DNA of 41,564 nucleotides, taken from positions 1 through 41,564 of the forward strand of contig JAZLHS010000112.1 of the NCBI GenBank assembly GCA_045616885.1, written 5' to 3'. The DNA comes from RGIG250 sp045616885 (GTDB lineage Bacteria > Bacillota > Negativicutes > Selenomonadales > Selenomonadaceae). Position numbers and translations under genes: made by a program. The first letter of the stretch is position 1. Every line of letters begins with the position of its first letter. Shown in pieces: positions 7,884-16,295 of this stretch. Below the pieces are notes generated by a model. That model was not told where the DNA came from. It saw only the letters and a program-made list of their open reading frames with translations, and did not search any database.

Positions 7884-8123
7884 CTATTTCAACAAAAGCT
7901 CAAAAAGGCGCGCGAAAAATGCGTCACAGGCCCACACCAGAACACAGACGATAAAGGTGGCCAGCCCTACAACAAGAGTGTAGGACACCAGCTCCCGGCG
8001 ATTTGGCCAGGAAACCTTTTTCATCTCGGTGTTTACCTCGCCCATGAATGTGATGGGGTTGAAACCGGACGAAGACGTTGGAACTGCTGCTTTAGCGTTT
8101 GCTTTCGCTTTATCTTCTGCCAT
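7884..8123 (-). CDS. secE: Preprotein translocase subunit SecE
   Basis: A single-span SecE, part of the SecYEG channel. The protein has a polar N-terminus, then NTEMKKVSWPNRRELVSYTLVVG, the amphipathic helix and hallmark KVSWP motif, and then a membrane segment (about residues 48-70). I prefer ATG 8123 (79 residues), because GGGGAT lies about 11 bp upstream; a GTG at 8132 in frame would leave no spacing. It lies between rpmG and nusG as expected. Confidence 0.93.
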   Translation of the reverse strand: MAEDKAKANAKAAVPTSSSGFNPITFMGEVNTEMKKVSWPNRRELVSYTLVVGLATFIVCVLVWACDAFFARLFELLLK

Positions 8124-8156
8124 ATCGTTCACATCCCCGCAACCGACGCGCCGGAA

Positions 8157-8306
8157 TCACTTCGTTTCCTTGTGGGCCGTATGCTTCTTGCAGAACTTGC
8201 AATACTTCGTGAGCTCGATACGATCAGGATCGTTCTTCTTGTTCTTGTTGGTGCGATAGTTGCGGTTCTTGCACTCTGAGCAAGCCAACGTGATGTTAGT
8301 GCGCAT
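8157..8306 (-). CDS. rpmG: 50S ribosomal protein L33 (zinc-binding form)
   Basis: A 49-residue protein: MRTNITLACSECKNRNY at the start, a Lys/Asn-rich middle and YCKFCKKHTAHKETK at the end. The two CxxC pairs (CSEC, CKFC) identify the zinc-containing L33 variant, as opposed to the Cys-free form made under zinc limitation in some bacteria. It is the first gene of the rpmG-secE-nusG operon, with 33 bp to the secE start. Confidence 0.95.
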   Translation of the reverse strand: MRTNITLACSECKNRNYRTNKNKKNDPDRIELTKYCKFCKKHTAHKETK

Positions 8307-8367
8307 GCCGATACACTCCTTCTTCTCAGATTCAGCCGTTTGTCACCGGGACAAAACGGCACTATAT

Positions 8368-8396
8368 AATCTATCATAATCATTAAAGCATGTCAA
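8368..8396 (-). promoter_or_regulatory. Probable promoter of the rpmG-secE-nusG-rpl operon
   Basis: On the minus strand, TTGACA (plus 8391-8396), a 17-bp spacer and TAGATT (plus 8368-8373) lie about 60 bp before rpmG. A perfect -35 and a moderate -10. Confidence 0.6.
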
Positions 8397-8397
8397 T

Positions 8398-8469
8398 AAC
8401 GGCCGCAAGTTTTTTTGCGGCTGTTAAAGAGGAGCACGCCATCAGCGAGGTTGAGCTAGCTCACTGATG
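8398..8469. other. Two inverted repeats between the tRNA terminator and the rpmG promoter
   Basis: An 11-bp stem with one wobble (8398-8408 with 8415-8425) lies immediately upstream of the rpmG -35. A second, CATCAG (8440-8445) with CTGATG (8464-8469), encloses the palindrome GAGCTAGCTC. Neither has a T-tract in the right place to be a clean terminator. The role is unknown. Confidence 0.45.
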
Positions 8470-8490
8470 ATTCTGCTTTATGACATAAAG

Positions 8491-8513
8491 AAAACCCCTT
8501 TGAAAGGGGTTTT
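8491..8513 (-). terminator. Terminator of the tRNA cluster
   Basis: A 10-bp stem, AAAACCCCTT (8491-8500) with its complement at 8504-8513, and a 3-nt loop. On the minus strand the downstream arm ends in T-residues, just past tRNA-Met. Confidence 0.8.
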
Positions 8514-8521
8514 TTAACAAG

Positions 8522-8598
8522 TGGTGGCGGCGAGGAGATTCGAACTCTTGACACTCCGGGTATGAACCGAATGCTCTAGCCAGCTGAGCTACGCCGCC
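8522..8598 (-). tRNA. tRNA-Met (CAT), elongator
   Basis: A cloverleaf with acceptor GGCGGCG/CGCCGCC, encoded CCA, anticodon loop TTCATAC (anticodon CAT) and T-loop TTCGAAT. It starts with G and pairs at position 1-72, so it is the elongator rather than the initiator. The anticodon arm TTCGG/CCGGA matches elongator Met rather than tRNA-Ile2. Confidence 0.93.
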
Positions 8599-8606
8599 GA
8601 AAAAAA

Positions 8607-8682
8607 TGGAGCTGATGACCAGAATTGAACTGGTGACCTTATCCTTACCAAGGATACGCTCTACCGACTGAGCTACATCAGC
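8607..8682 (-). tRNA. tRNA-Thr (GGT)
   Basis: Acceptor GCTGATG/CATCAGC, encoded CCA and anticodon loop TTGGTAA, giving anticodon GGT. Full length of 76 nt. Confidence 0.94.
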
Positions 8683-8685
8683 AAA

Positions 8686-8771
<86 letters not shown>

Positions 8772-8810
8772 ACTATATACAAACAGCTGACCGATGCTGT
8801 TTATATCGAT

Positions 8811-8886
<76 letters not shown>

Positions 8887-8924
8887 ATGTCCTGTCTGCC
8901 GTTGTGTCCGGCTGACAGAAATAG

Positions 8925-8953
8925 ATATTACCATAACGACTTTTATTTGTAAA
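8925..8953 (-). promoter_or_regulatory. Probable promoter of the tRNA cluster
   Basis: On the minus strand, TTTACA (plus 8948-8953), a 17-bp spacer and TAATAT (plus 8925-8930) lie 38 bp upstream of the fMet gene. Confidence 0.6.
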
Positions 8954-8994
8954 GGGGTATTTTTAATTTTTTTGAAAAATTTCCTTTTTCACCA

Positions 8995-9708
8995 TCAGCC
9001 GCCCAGATAGGCCTTGCGGACAGCGTCACTGGCAGCCAGTTCATCCGCATCGCCGGACATGGTGATACGCCCGGTCTCCAGTACATAGGCACGGTGAGCG
9101 ACCTTCAATGCCATATTTGCATTCTGCTCTACCAGCAGGATGGTGGTACCGGTGGCATTGATATCTGAGATGATGGAGAATATTTCCTTAATAAGAATAG
9201 GAGCAAGACCCATAGACGGCTCATCAAGAAGCAGTAGGCGCGGACGGCTCATGAGAGCGCGACCCATAGCCAGCATCTGCTGCTCGCCGCCGGAAAGGGT
9301 GCCTGCCTCCTGCTGGAGACGCTCCTTCAGTCGGGGGAATCGTCCAAAAACGATTTCCATATCGGCAGCAATGCCGTCCTTGTCGGTTCTGGTATATGCA
9401 CCCAGCTCCAAATTTTCTAGAACTGTCATGTTGGCGAAAATACGACGACCTTCCGGTACCTGACTGATACCGGCCTTGACGATGTCCTGCGCCTGGCATC
9501 CGCCGAGCTGCTGTCCCTCGAAGCAAATTTCGCCGCTCTTCGGCTTCAAAAGGCCGGAGATTGTTCTCAGGGTAGTTGATTTTCCGGCGCCGTTAGCTCC
9601 GATAAGCGTGACGACCTCGCCCTGATTGACAGTGAGGTTGATATCCTGTATTGCATGAATATTGCCGTAAAAGACATTGACGTCTTTCATTTCCAGCATA
9701 GCTGCCAT
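8995..9708 (-). CDS. livF: Branched-chain amino acid ABC transporter ATPase LivF
   Basis: A 237-residue ABC ATPase of the LivF type, driving Leu/Ile/Val uptake with LivG. Walker A is GANGAGKST (37-45), the signature is LSGGEQQ, and Walker B is LLLLDEPSMGLAP. It ends with KAYLGG, as LivF proteins usually do. Its ATG overlaps the livG stop (ATGA), and GGAGGTGA is upstream. It is the last gene of livKHMGF. Only a weak AT-only hairpin follows, so a strong terminator is not seen. Confidence 0.94.
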   Translation of the reverse strand: MAAMLEMKDVNVFYGNIHAIQDINLTVNQGEVVTLIGANGAGKSTTLRTISGLLKPKSGEICFEGQQLGGCQAQDIVKAGISQVPEGRRIFANMTVLENLELGAYTRTDKDGIAADMEIVFGRFPRLKERLQQEAGTLSGGEQQMLAMGRALMSRPRLLLLDEPSMGLAPILIKEIFSIISDINATGTTILLVEQNANMALKVAHRAYVLETGRITMSGDADELAASDAVRKAYLGG

Positions 9709-10478
9709 CAGTCGTCACCTCCCAGATATGCTCTGATGACATGGGGATCCTTCTGTATCTCAGCGGGAGTACCCATAGCGATAGTCTTGCCGTACTCCAA
9801 TACATAGATGCGCTCACAGATTCCCATTACGAGGCTCATGTCATGCTCGATGAGGAGTATAGTTATTTTGAATTCTTTCCGCAGCCAAGCGATAAGGTTC
9901 ATCAAATCCTGCGTCTCCTGAGGATTCATACCGGCTGCCGGCTCGTCCAGCAGCAGGAGTCTCGGTCCGGTAGCCAATGCACGGGCAATTTCCAGACGAC
10001 GCTGAGCGCCGTAAGGAAGATTTTTCGCCGTTTCAGCGGCCAATTCATCAAGACCGAATATCTTCAGCAGCTTGTGTGCCTCAATATCGGTGCGGATTTC
10101 ATCTTCCATATAACGACCGATGCGCAGAGCCGCTTCCAGCAGGTTGTAGCGAATGTGCTTGTGGAAGGCTATCTTTACATTATCCAGTACGGAAAGCTCG
10201 GAAAAGAGGCGAATGTTCTGGAAGGTACGAGCCATACCACGAGCAGTAATCTCCGAGGGCTTCATACCGGTAACATTCTCGCCGCAGAACTCGATAGTTC
10301 CCGCAGTAGGAGCATACACACCGGTCAGCAGGTTGAATGCCGTAGTCTTTCCGGCACCGTTAGGACCGATGAGGCCGATGAGTTCCCCATCATTTATATA
10401 CATATTGAAGTCATCAACAGCAGTGAGACCGCCGAAGACGATGGAGACATTACTGCATTTTAGAATTGACTCTGCCAT
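9708..10478 (-). CDS. livG: Branched-chain amino acid ABC transporter ATPase LivG
   Basis: A 256-residue ABC ATPase, partner of LivF. It carries Walker A GPNGAGKTT (38-46), the LivG-type signature YGAQRRLEIARAL (replacing LSGGQ), Walker B LLLLDEPAAGMNP and the C-terminal extension ending IRAYLGGDD. The start overlaps the livM stop (TAATG), so the two are probably translationally coupled. Confidence 0.94.
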   Translation of the reverse strand: MAESILKCSNVSIVFGGLTAVDDFNMYINDGELIGLIGPNGAGKTTAFNLLTGVYAPTAGTIEFCGENVTGMKPSEITARGMARTFQNIRLFSELSVLDNVKIAFHKHIRYNLLEAALRIGRYMEDEIRTDIEAHKLLKIFGLDELAAETAKNLPYGAQRRLEIARALATGPRLLLLDEPAAGMNPQETQDLMNLIAWLRKEFKITILLIEHDMSLVMGICERIYVLEYGKTIAMGTPAEIQKDPHVIRAYLGGDD

Positions 10479-11476
10479 TATGCCTCGCCTCCTTTGCCTG
10501 CGCCCTTCGTCTCAATGCCCATTGCCTGCTTTGCCTCGGGAGACAGATTTTTCAGATATCTGAAGACGGGCAGATTCGTAATCTCAACATAGCCAAAGAG
10601 CCCCTGTGGACGATAGAACATAAGGAGAATAAGAATAATGGAATAAATTATCATGCGGAACTCCGGCACGCCGGCAAGGGCAGCGGAGATACCGGTTACT
10701 ACCAGCGCACCGGCAATGGAACCGGTAATGGAACCAAGACCGCCCAAAACTACCATAATAAGATAGTTGAAGGACTGGAGGAAGCTGAAGGTACCGGGCA
10801 TAAGGATATAGAAGCTGTGCGCAAAAAGCGCTCCGGCGACACCGGCAAAAGCGGCACCGAGGGTAAATGCCAGCACCTTGTAATTTACAATCTTTACGCC
10901 CATTGCCTCTGCTGCAATCTCATTCTCGCGGATAGCGATGCAGGCACGGCCGTGAGCAGAATTTACAAAATTCTTAACGAAGAACAGAGTCGCCAACATT
11001 ACCAGAAAAGCCCAGGTAAAGGTGGTGTGATGAGGTATGCCGGTGAAGCCTGCGGCACCGCCAACATAGTTGATGTTCATGATGACGATGCGGATTATTT
11101 CGCAGAGACCCAGCGTTGCAATGGCAAGGTAGTCACCGTTCAGGCGAAGGGTCGGAATACCGATAAGGAACCCGACAAATCCCGCGGCAATGGCTGCCAC
11201 TAAAATCGCTGCTGCAAAGGGAAGCTGAAGCTTCGCCGTCAGGACGACGGAAACATATGCGCCTACCGCCATGAAGCCGGCATGACCCAAAGAGAACTGT
11301 CCGGTATAGCCGTTGATAAGATTCAGGCTCACGGACATGATGACATTGATGCAGATGATGATGATATTGAGCTTCCAGAATGGGCCGATGACATCTGCCT
11401 CAATCAAACCGTAAATAACTGCGAATACGACAAGCCCTACTACTGCCAGGAGGGCATCGGCTTTGCGTTCTATCAC
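10478..11476 (-). CDS. livM: Branched-chain amino acid ABC transporter permease LivM
   Basis: A 332-residue membrane permease with about nine hydrophobic segments. LivM-family hallmarks are SLNLINGYTGQFSLGHAGFMAVGAYV, GDYLAIATLGLCEIIRI, the EAMGV cytoplasmic loop and VVLGGLGSITGSIAGA. It forms the channel together with LivH. It starts 9 bp after livH and overlaps livG. Confidence 0.93.
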   Translation of the reverse strand: MIERKADALLAVVGLVVFAVIYGLIEADVIGPFWKLNIIIICINVIMSVSLNLINGYTGQFSLGHAGFMAVGAYVSVVLTAKLQLPFAAAILVAAIAAGFVGFLIGIPTLRLNGDYLAIATLGLCEIIRIVIMNINYVGGAAGFTGIPHHTTFTWAFLVMLATLFFVKNFVNSAHGRACIAIRENEIAAEAMGVKIVNYKVLAFTLGAAFAGVAGALFAHSFYILMPGTFSFLQSFNYLIMVVLGGLGSITGSIAGALVVTGISAALAGVPEFRMIIYSIILILLMFYRPQGLFGYVEITNLPVFRYLKNLSPEAKQAMGIETKGAGKGGEA

Positions 11477-11485
11477 GATGACACC

Positions 11486-12373
11486 TCACACTTTCTCCCG
11501 GACAGCTTTACCGAAGATGCCCGAGGGTCTGAATAACAGGACTAGGATAAGGATAGCGAAGGCAGCCGCATCTCGGAAGGTAGAAGAGATGAAGCCGGAG
11601 ACAAGTGCCTCAATAACGCCCAGCATGATACCTCCGGCCATCGCGCCGGGGATACTGCCAATGCCGCCGAAGACGGCTGCAACGAACGCTTTCAGACCCG
11701 GCATGATACCCATGAGCGGATCGATACTGTTGTAGTAAACGCCTACCAGCACACCGCCGGCTGCCGCCAGAGCAGAGCCGATGCCGAAGGTGAAATTGAT
11801 GATGCGGTTGGCATTGATACCCATGAGCTGTGCTGTCTCCGTGTCGAAGGATACGGCACGCATTGCCTGACCGACCTTCGTCTTCTGGACAACATAAGTA
11901 AGCACGACCATGAGAATAATAGTTATGGCAAAAATCAGCAGCTGCTGGCCATTGATAGCAAAACCGCCGATGTTGTAAGCAAGATTACCCATTACCTCCG
12001 GGAAAGTACGGGGGGTTGGGGAAACGAAATACATACTGCCGTATTCCAAAAGAAAAGACATACCGATAGCAGTAATGAGGACGGAAATACGCGGTGCATG
12101 ACGCAGCGGAGCATAAGCCAGCCGCTCAACCAGCATACCCAAAAGAGCCGTCACTATCATTGATGTAATGAGCGCCGGCACGATAGACATATTCGCCATA
12201 GTGATAGCAAAGAAGCTCACATAAGCACCCACCATGTAGATATCACCGTGAGCGAAGTTGATGAGCTTTATGATGCCGTATACCATTGTATAGCCCAAGG
12301 CTATAAGTGCATAGATGCTGCCCAGCGAAACACCGTTAATTATCTGCTGGACAAAGACATTAAAAAAATCCAT
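11486..12373 (-). CDS. livH: Branched-chain amino acid ABC transporter permease LivH
   Basis: A 295-residue permease with the LivH pattern: QQIINGVSLGSIYALIALGYTMVYGII, then NFAHGDIYMVGAYV, the RAVSFDTETAQLMGIN cytoplasmic loop and VFGGIGSIPGAMAGG. It follows livK after 187 bp that contain a hairpin element. GGAG lies 9 bp before the ATG. Confidence 0.93.
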   Translation of the reverse strand: MDFFNVFVQQIINGVSLGSIYALIALGYTMVYGIIKLINFAHGDIYMVGAYVSFFAITMANMSIVPALITSMIVTALLGMLVERLAYAPLRHAPRISVLITAIGMSFLLEYGSMYFVSPTPRTFPEVMGNLAYNIGGFAINGQQLLIFAITIILMVVLTYVVQKTKVGQAMRAVSFDTETAQLMGINANRIINFTFGIGSALAAAGGVLVGVYYNSIDPLMGIMPGLKAFVAAVFGGIGSIPGAMAGGIMLGVIEALVSGFISSTFRDAAAFAILILVLLFRPSGIFGKAVREKV

Positions 12374-12449
12374 TAAAGGTCACTCCGTAAGTGGCGGAAA
12401 TAATGCAATTACTGCAATACACTGATTTAATCCATTAAAGACACGAATA

Positions 12450-12513
12450 TAGGAGCGGCCGCTGAGGCGGAGCAGCTTTCGCTGCTCTGTTTAACCTCGA
12501 CGGCACGCCCCTA
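12450..12513. repeat. Palindromic intercistronic element between livK and livH
   Basis: An imperfect outer palindrome (TAGGAGCGGCC at 12450 facing GGCACGCCCCTA at 12513) encloses a perfect hairpin, GAGCAGC (12470-12476), 4-nt loop, GCTGCTC (12481-12487); on the minus strand the loop is GAAA. The gap has no ORF of note. It may protect the livK message or reduce read-through into livHMGF. It may also be a dispersed repeat. Confidence 0.55.
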
Positions 12514-12560
12514 CTCCATCGTAAAGGGTCTGTAATTGTCTTACGCCCTAAAAGTTCCCA

Positions 12561-13757
12561 TTAAGCTTTCGGGGTAATCTTTTCCTTCAGAACGGTCTTG
12601 CCATCCTTGTACTCGAGGATAACAGCAGACTTGACAGGATTGTGGTTCTTGTCCATGGTAATCTTACCGGTACCTACAGCCAGATCCTTGGTCTCTTCGA
12701 GAGCCTTGGTAATCTTGGCCGGATCATCGCTGCCGGCACGCTTGATAGCGTCTACAAGGAGCTTACCAGCATCATAGCCGAGAGCTGCGAATACGTTCGG
12801 AGCCTCGTTGTACTTCTTCTTGTAAGCGTTGATGAAGCCCTGAACTTCCTTATCCTGATCGGAGTAATGAGTGGAGAAGTAGGTGTTGTTGAGAGCGTCC
12901 TTACCGGCCAGCTCAACGGTCTTGGTGTCATCCCAGCCGTCGGTGCCGAGAATCGGGCAGGTGATGCCCAGCTCACGAGCCTGCTTTACAATCTTGCCGA
13001 CTTCTTCATAGTAAGCCGGAACGAAAACTACATCAGCGTTAGCACCCTTCAGCTTGGTAAGGGTAGCCTTGAAATCCTGATCCTTCTGGAGGAAAGCTTC
13101 CTGCATGAGAATCTTGCCGCCGGCAGCTTCAAACTTCTCTTTGAATACATCGCCGAGGCTCTTGGAATAGTCGGAGCTGGAGTCAACATAGATGACAGCA
13201 GTCTTGGCCTTCAGAGTCTTGGATGCGAAGGTAGCCATTACATCGCCCTGCAGCGGGTCAATGAAGCAGCTGCGGAAAATGAAGGGCTTTACTTTACCGT
13301 TCTCTACGGTTACCTTCGGGCTGGTAGCGGAAGGTCCGATAACGGGAATCTTGGCATCGTTGGCAATCTGAACCTCTGCCATTACACCACCGGTGGTAGC
13401 AGGTCCGATAATAGCCTTTACTTTATCGGAAGAAATCAGCTTAGTTGCTGCATTGGCAGCTTCAGCCGGATCAGACTTGGTATCAGCCTTGACGAGGACA
13501 ATCTTCTTGCCGAGAACGCCGCCGGCTGCATTTACTTCCTCAATAGCCAGATCGAGACCTTTGAAGTTGGTAGCACCGTAGTTAGCTACGCCGCCAGTCA
13601 TTTCAAAGTTAGCACCAATCTTGATTTCGCCGCCGGCACTGGCACCATTGTCAGCCTTCTTCTCGCCGCCACCGCCGCAACCGGTGAGAGCAGCACCCAT
13701 AAGCATGGTACCGGCCAGGAGGCTCATGGCTTTCAACATTTTTTTGCCGAATTTCAT
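12561..13757 (-). CDS. livK: Branched-chain amino acid-binding lipoprotein LivK/LivJ
   Basis: A 398-residue extracytoplasmic binding protein. A lipoprotein signal peptide (KK, hydrophobic core) ends in the lipobox LTGC with Cys27, followed by a Gly-rich linker. The mature part is a type I periplasmic fold (Peripla_BP_6): IKIGANFEMTGGVANYG, GLDLAIEEVNAAGGVLGKKI, IIGPATTGGVMAE and the ALGYDAGKLLVDAIKRAG region. It is the first gene of the liv operon with its own strong promoter and leader. GGAGGG precedes the ATG. The exact ligand could be any branched-chain or related amino acid. Confidence 0.93.
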   Translation of the reverse strand: MKFGKKMLKAMSLLAGTMLMGAALTGCGGGGEKKADNGASAGGEIKIGANFEMTGGVANYGATNFKGLDLAIEEVNAAGGVLGKKIVLVKADTKSDPAEAANAATKLISSDKVKAIIGPATTGGVMAEVQIANDAKIPVIGPSATSPKVTVENGKVKPFIFRSCFIDPLQGDVMATFASKTLKAKTAVIYVDSSSDYSKSLGDVFKEKFEAAGGKILMQEAFLQKDQDFKATLTKLKGANADVVFVPAYYEEVGKIVKQARELGITCPILGTDGWDDTKTVELAGKDALNNTYFSTHYSDQDKEVQGFINAYKKKYNEAPNVFAALGYDAGKLLVDAIKRAGSDDPAKITKALEETKDLAVGTGKITMDKNHNPVKSAVILEYKDGKTVLKEKITPKA

Positions 13758-13785
13758 TACAATCCCTCCAAAGAATATTCATCTA

Positions 13786-13840
13786 TTCAGCAGGCTTCCA
13801 AAATTCTAAGCCTGCCGGCCACAAGTGTCTTGTGACTAAC
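13786..13840 (-). promoter_or_regulatory. livK 5' leader with two hairpins
   Basis: Between the predicted transcription start (about 13840) and livK are two perfect hairpins on the minus strand: CACAAG/CTTGTG with a 3-nt loop, then GCAGGCTT/AAGCCTGC (plus 13790-13815) with a 10-nt loop. No T-tract follows, so they look like stabilising or regulatory structures rather than terminators. Confidence 0.5.
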
Positions 13841-13846
13841 GGGCTT

Positions 13847-13876
13847 ATTATATGTTACATGTTTACAATTAGTCAA
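13847..13876 (-). promoter_or_regulatory. Strong promoter of livKHMGF
   Basis: On the minus strand, TTGACT (plus 13871-13876), an 18-bp spacer and a perfect TATAAT (plus 13847-13852). Confidence 0.75.
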
Positions 13877-13898
13877 GTAAAAACTGTGGTTTTTTAAT

Positions 13899-13929
13899 GT
13901 ATACTTTAGGCAGGTTTGTCAAAGTATAC
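13899..13929. promoter_or_regulatory. Inverted repeat upstream of the livK promoter
   Basis: A perfect 9-bp inverted repeat, GTATACTTT (13899-13907) and AAAGTATAC (13921-13929), with 13 nt between. It starts about 23 bp upstream of the livK -35, a usual place for a regulator site. The rest of the 13930-14025 gap shows nothing I can name. Confidence 0.5.
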
Positions 13930-14025
13930 CAAAAACGCAGAAAATCTTCCCTGAATATCGAAATTGTGTAAACCTCGCCCTTTTCTTCTTTATATCCCGC
14001 CAGTTAAGTTTTCGTCATTAACTAC

Positions 14026-14073
14026 AAAAAGGGACTGTGAAAAAATGAATGCTCATTTTTCACAATCCCTTTT
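14026..14073 (-). terminator. Terminator of the chemotaxis receptor gene, hairpin family member B
   Basis: The stem is GGGACTGTG + A-run + TGA (from 14031), loop ATGC (14049-14052), then TCA + T-run + CACAATCCC, with flanking A/T runs. As DNA it has one mismatch, but as minus-strand RNA that pair becomes U-G, so the stem is intact in the direction that serves the upstream gene. It closely matches the hairpins at 3771 and 18923. Confidence 0.85.
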
Positions 14074-14106
14074 AATTCGTCAGCGATTAAAACCGCACTA
14101 TTTTTA

Positions 14107-16083
14107 TCAAACCTTGAACTGGCGGGTGGTCTCCTGCAGTTCCGTAGCCAAGTCGGCCAATGCCTGAGAGGCAGAAGCAATTTCCTGACTGGAAGCCGAC
14201 TGCTCTTCCGCTGCAGCAGAGATAGTCTGAGTATGACCGGAGGTAACCTTGCTCACCTCATCGATTTCCTCTACAGCGACCACGATATTATTGGTTCCTT
14301 CAGATACTGTCTGAACGGATACATTGATATCCTTAATCTGTCCTTCGATAGCACCGACCATGTTGAGAATCTGACCGAACTGCTGGCCGACCTCACGAAT
14401 GGCCTGCGTACCCTTCTCGACTTCACCGGTGCCCTGCTCCATGGCGACCACGGCAGCATCTGTGTCAGTCTGGATGTGGGAAATGCGATCCTTTATTTCC
14501 TCGGTAGCCTGCTGACTCTGCTCTGCCAGCTTGCGTACTTCCTCTGCTACTACGGAGAAGCCGCGGCCCGCCTCACCGGCACGGGCTGCCTCAATGGCTG
14601 CATTGAGCGCCAGCAGGTTTGTCTGGTCGGCAATGGAGGAAATGGTCTCGATGATAGCGCCAATCTGCTGAGAATTCTCGCCCAGTTTCTTGACGACATC
14701 GGCGGTAGCCATGACGCTCTTCTCGATGGATTCCATTCTTTGAACGGCACCCTGCATGAGTTGCTCGCCCTGCTCGGCGACAGTTTTAGTGTGAACAGAA
14801 TTCTCGGTTACGCGCTCAGCCTTTTCCGTCATCTTGGTGATGTCGGCAAATACGGCATCTACATTTGTCTTCACGCGGTCTACGCTGAGTACCTGCTGAT
14901 CCATGCCGTCAGCTACGCTTACAACAGTCTGCGCCACATCGGTAGCTGCTTCTGCTGACTGGTGCGCACCGGCAGTGAGCTCCTCAGCGGAGGACGCAAC
15001 CTGCTCGGAAGTAGCGGCAATGCTGGAGATAAGTTTTTTCAGGTTGCCCTGCATGGTATTGAAAGCCGTGGCCAGGTTGCCGAGCTCGTCGGAGGAATTG
15101 ACCTCAAGAGCCGGCAGCAGCAGATTGCCGCGGGAAAGTTCCACTGCTCGCTCATTGAGCGCCAGAATGGAAGAAGTAATCTTGTTGGAGAAGAAGAGGC
15201 AGGCTGTCATAATCAGCAGTACACCAACGACGATGAGAATGCCGTAAGTTGTACGCATAGAATGCAGCTGCTCAAAAACAAATTCTTCCGGCACGGTGAT
15301 TCCGATAATCCACTTGGAGCTTGGCAAAGTGGTATAGCAGAAGACAAGCTCCGTTCCGTCCTTATCCTCGACCTTCAGATAGCCTTTGCCATTCTGCTTC
15401 ATCTGAGCATACAACGGGCCGACGATGGGCATATCCTTAGCTTCGCTCATCTGAGCAATGCCGCGTGTGCTGGCAAGTATCTTGCCGTTGGAGTCAATGA
15501 TGACACCGTTGCCCTGTCCGCGGAACTTCAGCTCATTTACTTTCTGCTTCAGTGTATCAAGAGCAATGTTCTCGCAAATGCCGCCTACGAACTTACCATT
15601 CTTATCATGGTAAGGAGCCGTAGCGGAAACCACCAGAACCTGAGAGCTGGCGCTGACATAAGCAGTGGTGAAGCGGAAGGCGTTTGCTTTCTTCAAATCC
15701 TGATACCAGGGGCGATCATTCGGCTTTATCTTGCCGGTACGGTCACCGTTTACGCTGGACATGAACAAGCCGCGCTCATTGGCGTTGGTAATGCCAAGGA
15801 TTTCCTTGTCGCCGCTGTGGAGCATCATCATCTGACGCATGTCGGCAATCTGGTTGTTTCCATCCAGGGCAGTCATGAGGCTTGCCGCTGCTTTGGCTGC
15901 CATTGCCTTTTCCATCAGCCAGCCGTCCATCTTGTCCTGCTCATCAGTGATGGCCGCTGTAATTTCCCGTTCTACGCCCTGCTGAATAGCTTCCTGACTC
16001 TTGTAGTAGCCCATGATTGACACGAGTGCCAAAATCACGCCTACCAATCCGGAGAGAGCAAAGAATTTCTGCTTGATTCCCAT
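14107..16083 (-). CDS. Methyl-accepting chemotaxis protein with extracellular Cache-type sensor
   Basis: A 658-residue chemoreceptor. Membrane segment 1 is at about residues 8-25. The extracellular region of about 250 residues looks like a double Cache (dCache_1) sensor, with DRPWYQDLKKAN, VSATAPYHDKNGKFVGGICENI and SSKWIIGITVPEEF. Membrane segment 2 is near 280-300, then HAMP, then the signalling coiled coil with the conserved tip (TNLLALNAAIEAARAGEAGRGF, VVAEEVRKLAEQS). The C-terminus has no receptor-methylase tether. I chose ATG 16083, since AAAGGA lies upstream and the N-terminus then begins with the membrane anchor; a longer in-frame start at 16158 adds 25 unlikely residues. The ligand is unknown. 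No other che genes are adjacent. Confidence 0.93.
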   Translation of the reverse strand: MGIKQKFFALSGLVGVILALVSIMGYYKSQEAIQQGVEREITAAITDEQDKMDGWLMEKAMAAKAAASLMTALDGNNQIADMRQMMMLHSGDKEILGITNANERGLFMSSVNGDRTGKIKPNDRPWYQDLKKANAFRFTTAYVSASSQVLVVSATAPYHDKNGKFVGGICENIALDTLKQKVNELKFRGQGNGVIIDSNGKILASTRGIAQMSEAKDMPIVGPLYAQMKQNGKGYLKVEDKDGTELVFCYTTLPSSKWIIGITVPEEFVFEQLHSMRTTYGILIVVGVLLIMTACLFFSNKITSSILALNERAVELSRGNLLLPALEVNSSDELGNLATAFNTMQGNLKKLISSIAATSEQVASSAEELTAGAHQSAEAATDVAQTVVSVADGMDQQVLSVDRVKTNVDAVFADITKMTEKAERVTENSVHTKTVAEQGEQLMQGAVQRMESIEKSVMATADVVKKLGENSQQIGAIIETISSIADQTNLLALNAAIEAARAGEAGRGFSVVAEEVRKLAEQSQQATEEIKDRISHIQTDTDAAVVAMEQGTGEVEKGTQAIREVGQQFGQILNMVGAIEGQIKDINVSVQTVSEGTNNIVVAVEEIDEVSKVTSGHTQTISAAAEEQSASSQEIASASQALADLATELQETTRQFKV

Positions 16084-16202
16084 AGATACACATTCCTTTC
16101 TCAAGTTGCAGGTATACATATTTATTATAGTACCTATAGGATATGATAATACCGTCACTGTCTAATTGCAATACTTTGTAAATAAAATTTTATCCTAAAA
16201 TA

Positions 16203-16248
16203 AAGAGGGGTAATTGATTGAATATTCACTCAACCAATTACCCCTCTT
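16203..16248 (-). terminator. Terminator after hypD
   Basis: A perfect 14-bp stem, AAGAGGGGTAATTG (16203-16216) with its complement at 16235-16248. On the minus strand it is followed by TTTATTTT. It lies 48 bp past the hypD stop. Confidence 0.85.
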
Positions 16249-16295
16249 GACTTTGCACATAATTATGGCCCGTCGGTTCTTTTTAGCTGTCAGAA

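Noticed and set aside
12642..13835. 397-codon plus-strand open frame opposite livK
   Set aside because: A shadow of the LivK lipoprotein, which has a signal peptide and a strong promoter.
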